From Lingula anatina (lineage: Eukaryota > Brachiopoda > Lingulata > Lingulida > Lingulidae), in NCBI RefSeq assembly GCF_001039355.2, contig NW_019775924.1, positions 23,299 to 61,578 on the forward strand: a stretch of 38,280 nt of DNA. The letters are read 5' to 3'. Below are positions 24,301-32,918 of this stretch, piece by piece. The notes beneath the pieces are model-generated. The model was not told the DNA's origin and made no database searches. It was given only the letters and a program-made list of their open reading frames with translations. The position numbers and the translations under genes are program-made. Position 1 is the first letter of the stretch, and each line of letters begins with the position of its first letter.

Positions 24301-27300
24301 ATAACATTTGAAATGTATACGGTTTTACAAAAATACAATGGACAATAAATCTGATATTTTACTGGTTATTTGGAAGGCCAAGCAAATGTCTACTATTTTC
24401 ACGTTTATTTGTTCATTAAGTGCAGTAATAAATTTTAAACTTAAAATAAGAAAATACATAATTGATGGTTAATGTACATGTATATATGACTAATAATCTG
24501 TGCTGTGGATAATCACTGCGTAAAATTTATAGGTAAACCATTTCCAAGCAGTTTTGGCGACTGACGGACAATATTCTGCAGTCAAATTCATATACCCCAA
24601 CGGCGGCATCAATTGGTTTTTCGAAGGTATGCGTGTCAAAGGAAATGTGTTTCATTAATTTGATTTAATTGAAATATAATTTATAAATGGAAAAAATAAA
24701 GCACAATTGTTTTATGGAATATTAATATACAACTGACAAATTAAATTTTGATAATCAAAAAATGCTAAAAGTAGGTCGTAAATGTCTCATCGCAACTATA
24801 AAAGTGATTTTTAAAAGACTTAGTGGCTAATTTAACAGTCATTGTTTTAGGTATCAATTCCTTAATTGTATATTCACAACAAATTTTGTCGTTGATAGCA
24901 TGGATAAGCCTACGTATTTAAGTAATACTTACGCAATGTGGTTCCAAATAATTTCCTTTTTAAAGAAGGTTTTTCATATGCTAAATGCAATACCTCTTGC
25001 AGATTACAGTGTGGCTACATACGGATCCTTCTCTCTGGACACACGTGATCTGCCCGTGGCGGGGTTCAGTGCCGGGGACGGATCTAACACTACGTATGCA
25101 AACTATGCAAACACTCCCTCTAGCGGCCGATCTAGTATGATTAACGCAGATACAGCAATTGGTAATACTGGTAAGACAGTCGTATTATTTTTGTTTCTTT
25201 TTAAAATGAAGTATTGATAGTACTGAATGTTAATTTTTATTAGCAGTAATAAAAACATAGACTGTTTCTATTAAAAAGGAAATAGGTCTACGAAGGATTT
25301 ACTGGGTAAATAAAGGAGGTTTTTGAGTCATTTTATCGAAATAATTTATATTACATATAAATATGTTACAGAATAGTGAACTTTTCTGGAAAAAAATGAG
25401 TGTAAAAGGTCTACAATTGAAATTTTTTCTTAAAGGAAAAGGCAAAAAATTGGAATGTTTCTATATTATATCAATTACGCACGGCAAAACCAAAATGAAT
25501 TTTAACACTACTATTACGCAGACGAAGTATCGATTCCACTTCTTGAAACTGCAAATTTGACGATTTTAAATGATAGTTGAAATTGTAATTATACGGCATT
25601 AACCAGTGTCTTTTCATTAATTCTTGTTTTAATGATGGTGTTCTGGCAACATGTGAAATAAGCGTACCTCTTTATATTCTTACTAGGAGAGATCGGCACC
25701 TTCACGTTCCGCTTAGACAACTCCAGTGGAACAGCGGAACCTTGGTTACAGTGCTACAAGTGGTGGCGGGACGAGGCCAAAACGTCATATTCTCGCGAGA
25801 ATACAATCACAGATCCTTGTCCCTGCCAGGTGGGACAGGCATCGAATGACAGACGGTGAGCATTTCCCTGTGTACACATACAACAATCCCGTAGCTTTTC
25901 AACTATCCTCATGATCATTTACTTAAGAATAATTCTGGTATCTTTCAAGATGGGGTCATTACTTCTGGCGAAAACCTGTTCCTTAAATAATCAAGGTTTT
26001 TAATGTAATAAAAAATTACGTGTTCTTAAATATTTCACTTTCAGTTACCGTTTTGAGAATTCAACCCGGCATACGGTGTGCTATACGACAGTTTTCCTGA
26101 AATCCGGCATGAGGCAGATGTGCTGCTATGAAAATGATCCAGAGGCAAAGAACTTTGGCTCTCTGTTGACGAACGCGCCGCGGGCTGGTGCCTTGGTTGT
26201 AGCATCGGTAAGATATTTTCCGTTTGTTTTCGTCCCCTTTCACCGACATCATTAGTGACCGAAGATTTAATAATATTCATGCCGGTAGGTTTGAGGTGAG
26301 AAACACAATCGCACCCACTTTCAATCACTAATACAAAATATTAGCTGAAAAGAAATAAGTGATTTTATTTTCCAATTGGTTTAATCGATTAACATATCGT
26401 GAACCCTTGCGTTGCAGTAGATAGTATTGAATTCGTTTTATTCTCCAGACCGAGAACGACGATAGAACTGCCTTCGAGAACTGTTGCGTTCTGTCTTACG
26501 GTCTGTGTCAGCTCTATTACTACCACAGGCCACCAAGAGACTGTACTGGCTATACACAACCAAGCAGAGGTAAATGAAATAGTGACGTCTTTAAAATAGA
26601 AAAACAACACATCCTGTGTAAGGGGTAAATCATAAAGCAAAACGCAACTCGTAAAGCACAATTATTGAGCAGACCATTTACGTTAATGGTATTACAGTGT
26701 ATTTTTTTTACTTTCGGTCAAACAGCTCTTATATGGGGAGATCCACACCTGATGACCTTGGACGGTATGAACTACACTTTTAACGGCCAAGGGGAATTCA
26801 TTTTCGTGGATGTAAATGATGGCGAACTGCAAATGCAAGGCAGAATGACCAAGGCCAAAGGTAAGCTGGACTATCAGTGTCAGGACTTACATTGGAAATA
26901 CAAAAATTATCAGATTATAAAAAAATAAAAACGAAATTGCTTGGCGCATTTTAATGAATCAAATAAATTAATGCGTGCAAAAATAAGGTAGCTTAATAAA
27001 TTTAACTTCACAGCATACATAGGTATAAATGGGAAATTTGAAATGATATTTATTTGGCAATTTTCAAGTAAAAGCTCCCCATTTATCAAATTGCTTTTTT
27101 ATGCCAACGTTTAGTATCCAATCCATAAGCTTTTTACCGCATATTCCAGGCACAGGACAGGCAACTATACTGACCGCAGTCGCCATACAGGTCACCAACC
27201 AGTCAGGTATCCAAGTGAACCTGAGAAACAACACGCAGTCAGAGCTGGAGTTGCATGTGAACTGCACGTTGCTGGACACTGGCAACTATACAAGCCAACC

Positions 27301-27913
27301 CAGTACGCATCCTTTGCTGCCAGCAAGTGTACTGCTCTCCAAGCCGGACAACAGCTCAGTAGAGGTGTTATACGATATCGGGATTGCCATCGTTGTGAAA
27401 GCCGAACATGTGAGTGTGTTGTGATTATTTCCAGTTATGATGCATCTATGTTTTGTCATGTACATGCATGTACATGTATATGACACCAGGTATTTGAACT
27501 AATGGAAGAGATACCTTTTAAAAAGCTTTGATTTTGCATCTAAACAATTAAAACAAAATTCATTAAACGCCGTTTATTATTCAAAGCTTTAAGTGGCTAT
27601 TTATGTCATATTGTTTATAGTTGTTTTATGTTAACTATTTTTAAATTGACATTATTATGGACTTTTACTTGCAGGATATGTTGGCCGTCGTCCTTGATGT
27701 TCCAAGCAATTTTTCCTATAGCACGCGGGGGCTTGTGGGAGTAATGAACGGAGATATGGCGGACGATTTCACACCGTTCAATGGCACAGCAATACCAATA
27801 ACATCATCTGAAGAAGACTTTTACAGACTCTTTGGTTTGACGTGTAAGAATATTAGCAAAACGTGACCACACTGAAAAAACTCTAGTTCTTTGGGGCATC
27901 TCTCTCTCTCTCT

Positions 27914-27944
<31 letters not shown>

Positions 27945-30900
27945 ACTCACACACACACACACGCTTGATGTCACATTTTCTAATATCCTTCAATCGATCA
28001 AGAGAAAGAGAGATTGCACTCTTGCATAGCCATTAGTCGACTTTATACGTCCAAGAGACATTCTTAGATAAGTAGATCCGGTATGTGATGGAAGGGGGCG
28101 TATTTTGACTGTCCTCGCCGCAATGTTAGAAAGGGTTTTGACCAATTAATAACCCGTCTTAGTCCGCTTTTTGGTAATTAGAGTTCCTAAGAACAATGTT
28201 ACCTAATGTATTTATAAACCTTATGATCCACAGGGATGGTAATCAACGGTTCCGGACCAACAGGGAGTGCGTTCTGCTATACAGACGGCGAGGACTATGC
28301 CACATACAATGACCCAGAGTTCGTCCCAATGTTTACAGATAACTTTACCTTTTATAATGTGACTCTACAGCAGCAGGCTTTTGAAGTGTGTGGTGATTAC
28401 ACCCCGTGTCTGTTTGACATAGCACAGACTGGTGATCTAACGTTTGGCGAAATCACAAAAACCGAGAAAGTCGCGTTTGACGCAGCAGTAGCAGATTTGG
28501 GTACGTTTGTGCGCGCTTTCAATTTATCACTGAATTTCTTTCAAAATTTAAAGCATCAAATGAATCATAATCGTAATATTGAAATTAAATGTCTAAACTA
28601 ACAGCTCCTGGGAGTACATTTCAGGAACGGAATTTAACAACAACAATATTGTTTAATGCGTCGTGTCTCCATTTGCTTTGTTTATTCTATTGAAATCAAA
28701 TATGGTTTTTACTTGTAACTGTGACTGTTCACCTCGGATTGTTTTCTAGGTAATTTTCCCCCTGTGGTTATCGGACCACCATCACATCGGGTTAACATAG
28801 GTGAATACACCCAGATAGTGATAAACATTTCCTCGCGGTTCGGGGACAGCATCCAGGACCTGCTGGATACAAACGCTTCCAGTGGCGTTAACTTCACTGT
28901 CCTGAATGAACAGCAGGGCGCCATAGGCATTATTCTGAACTCGGTGAACGCCAACTTAACCGTGACATTTGTTGCCAAGGTACGATGCTTCTCATTCTGA
29001 ACAGTAGTGCTTGTCATGACAAATGTTACGTATTTATGCGCATTTTATGCAACATGCAATATCGATTATTTCGTCTTACCGTTCACAATTCTATTGTTTA
29101 TTATATTTCAAGCCATCAATCAGCTTAACTGCTGCCAACTGAAAATCCTGCGGTCCGTTATTTGATGTAAGGTGCAGCGTTAAAACCAGCAAGGGTGGCA
29201 ATGATTTATTTCAAATCGTTGCTCGTTGTCGTTCAATATGCCAATGCACGTGTGATGTTTGTGTCGTTCATTCAAAAAGAATTCACCATTTGCATGCACA
29301 TATGAATAACTGTATTTAAACGTTTTCTAAACGCTGATGTTTTGTTGCAGGGTTCCAGTAACGCCAGCAGCTCGTACACCCCTGTGCTAGAGTACTGTCC
29401 CTGTCTTAATGGCGGGACCTGTGAGCAGTTAACTGACGAAGAACTAAGGAAGACAGATGCAAAGTAAGTGTACACATGTGTTCATATTACGCCGCCTTGA
29501 CTAAGAATGTATACGCGGATTTTCTTCTTGCTCTTGAAAGTTTTTTTAATAGAGCACATTAAAAAATATATGGGAATGCTCGAACGCCAGAACGAGTTCA
29601 AAGTGTTGCCTCGTTTATGATTATGACATCATCAGACAGAATGTACATGAATAACCTTATTACGAACAGGTTCATAAAACTGGAATGCACATGCCCAGAC
29701 AACTACTCAGGAACCCACTGTGAAGATGTCATTGACGCATGCGCAGCAACTGACGACCCGTGCTTCCCTGGCATCCGCTGTCTGAGCACCACGCCCACTG
29801 TCAACGTGTCCAGTTACTCGTGCGGACCGTGTCCACATGGCTATTCTGGAGACGGAAAACAGTGCGATGGTACCTTGCTTTTCTTACTTTATCTGATAAA
29901 TTATTGAGATACCAAAATCATTGTTGTACCTGATACAGTCAAGTAGGTTCGAAAGCACCAACTGTATGTGTACTACACCGTTATAAGCTGATTTTGTATC
30001 TTGAAATATGATATGTTTCGTGCATCTGTTATAAATTTAAACGAACACTTCTTAAGATCTGTAGACAATCATGTTTTATACTTAAATTGAATTTATCTCC
30101 TCACAGAATTGTGACAGCGTAAATGTTGACATTACAGATATTGACGAATGTGATACGAATCCGTGCGAGGATGCGTGTGTGAACGTTCCTGGATCGTACT
30201 ATTGCTCATGCGCAACCGGATATACACTTGCAGCAGACGGCTTCAGTTGTGAAGGTGATTGGGTAGTTCCATTTAGCGGCGTATTTCGAAAAGATTTTCC
30301 AGAACCTTTTCCCAGTTGATATTGCTGTGACTTGTAATAAACATTCATATTTAATATACTGTACATGTAATAACTACTAGTATCTACTAAAATGCAGCCA
30401 TTACTCAATTTAATTAATGCAGTTCTGTTAGTAATCCTGTTTATGCTTTAATTAACTAACTGATGGTTTTGGAATTGTTAAAGACTTATTCTTGTGCACC
30501 AAATTTTGGATGATTATTACGGTTTTATCATTTGCTTTTTAACCTTAAAAAGTTAGATTATAATACCAACATTTTATCTCTTTTTATTATTTATTATGAC
30601 ATAAAATATACACAATCATCTTTGCCCTATTACAGATGTGAATGAATGCTCTCCTGCCAATGACTGCTCACAAATTTGCGTCAATGAGGTCGGCTCCTAT
30701 CGTTGCATGTGTGATGCTGGTTTTGTAATGCAATCGAACGGAAAGGACTGTATCCGTAAGTTTTCAGAAGCTTGGAGTACAATGAGAATTCACACCTGTT
30801 CAAAGGTCCTTCAGCAGGATTTGTTGTTATGACCATTTTAAGAATACGTGTAGGCCTATGTGATAACAAGAACGTACAACGCAAAATACTAAAACGTGTC

Positions 30901-32070
30901 TCCAATGTGTAATATTTCCTCTACTGGTAGCTTTGAGCTGATAATCAACACGACTTTATTGACAGTGCAATCATACTTCAATTTACAGCTGTACAGTCCC
31001 CAATGCGGTTTTGTATCCCTATTATTCAGACATTCTGAGTTTTGTACATATATTGAATACTCTGTCTTTGGCGTATTTACCGTTAGCCACCCATCCGTGT
31101 GACATCAACTCTCTTGGCTGCGATCTTACCAACGGCTGGTGTTATAATTTATCTTCCACTGGCAACCAGACCTGTGGCTGCAAGAAAGGATTCTCCCTCC
31201 TCAATGGCACGGAATGTGTAGGTAAGGTCAAAGCGGTGTTGAACACTTACGCGATCAATAATGAAATGCTGAAAACGTTTGCATTTTAAGCGCGGTTTCA
31301 TTCACCTTCCCCAACACATCCCATGTGAAAAAGATGTTTAAAGATTGGAAGGGAGCTGAATCTGAGAAAGTGTTAGCGGAGTGCTTATCTGAAAGAGAAA
31401 CGAAACAGAACGGGCGTTTGTGACTGTGTGGAGCTGTACAGGTATAATGAAATATATTTCAGACCAAGATGAGTGTCTGACCGGTAACCACAGCTGCGTC
31501 CAGCACTGCCAGAATACTGCTGGCGGCTACAACTGTTCATGTGATGCAGGGTACACTCTGGGAAGTGATGGATATAGTTGCATAGGTATGTTGCTCGCTC
31601 TCTCTATCTCTATCTCTCTGGTGCTTGCGCGTGGATAGTTCTGAAAAACAAGTTATGAGCGTTTACGTTCCCGTACATGTTTGTCTCAAACTGCCTGTCC
31701 ATTTTAATCAGCCAGTTTCCACACCTACATCATTTACCTCTGCCAAGAGTTTTCATGTTTTGTTCTGAATTCTTTCTTAACTCTTTTAAAAAACGAAGCT
31801 GTACCGCATCCTGGTATTTTTATGGACAAAGAAAGTCACAGTCAACCAGATCCTCATCATATGTCAAACAACTGATACAATAACTGTATAATTATGGAGT
31901 AAAGGTGTAAAGTCTTAGGTTTTATTTATGGTAATATAGATATAGACGAGTGTTGGCTGCTACGGGACGGCTGCCTGGACACCCAGGTGTGCGTGAACAC
32001 GGAGGGGAGCTTTACCTGCCAGTGTCCTGCAGGTCTCATACTGGTCAACGGCAGGTGCACGGGTAAGTGT

Positions 32071-32113
<43 letters not shown>

Positions 32114-32883
32114 ACAAAAATGAGGACGCTTGAGTCACGTCAGTGGTGCACACAGTTGGTGTAATGTTTTATAACTTTGCTATATCGTTTTGTAATTTCG
32201 TTTGGTTTCTTATTTTATTACCTTGAGGGCACTAAATTATGCAAATGTTACACAAAATGTGTTAAGTACCTCAGGCAGTTGGGTTCGTTCCAACCACTTA
32301 AACTACCTTCAAATATGCAATTTCACTTTTGTTTATCTATTTTCCCTGTAAACCGTATTAGGCATTGTCTTGGCTATGATATTTTTATGGAAGCCAACCT
32401 ACATGTATCAGGGATGATAAAATGAAATATTGTCCAGGATTTGACTGGTGCTCTATTATGCCAATAAGGGACAAAATCAATATAATTTGTCAAATCTCCA
32501 TTCATTACTGATCGAAACGTAACATTTGCTGCTTTTAATAGTTAAATCTATGCACCGTCCATGGTGTCATAGAAAACCTTCATTTTTCTCCACGGACCTT
32601 GAAATCTAATGGGTAACACGTTTTCAGAGCTCCCGGATGACGTCATGCCCGTGCAGAACGAGCGGCGGGTGCCCAGTAATACAGAGATAGTAAATGCTAT
32701 CAAGATTTCTGTGATAATGTCCATGGAAAGGGTAAGAGTGGCCACGTGTATTTTCCACATGCATGAACCACCACATCGTTTGTCCAACCACAGCGTTGTT
32801 TTTTTAATCAGTTTTAAGAGTTCGATAGGTTTAAAACATCGTTTTTTATAGTTATGCTTGATTACATTCAGTTATTTTTGTTC

Positions 32884-32918
<35 letters not shown>

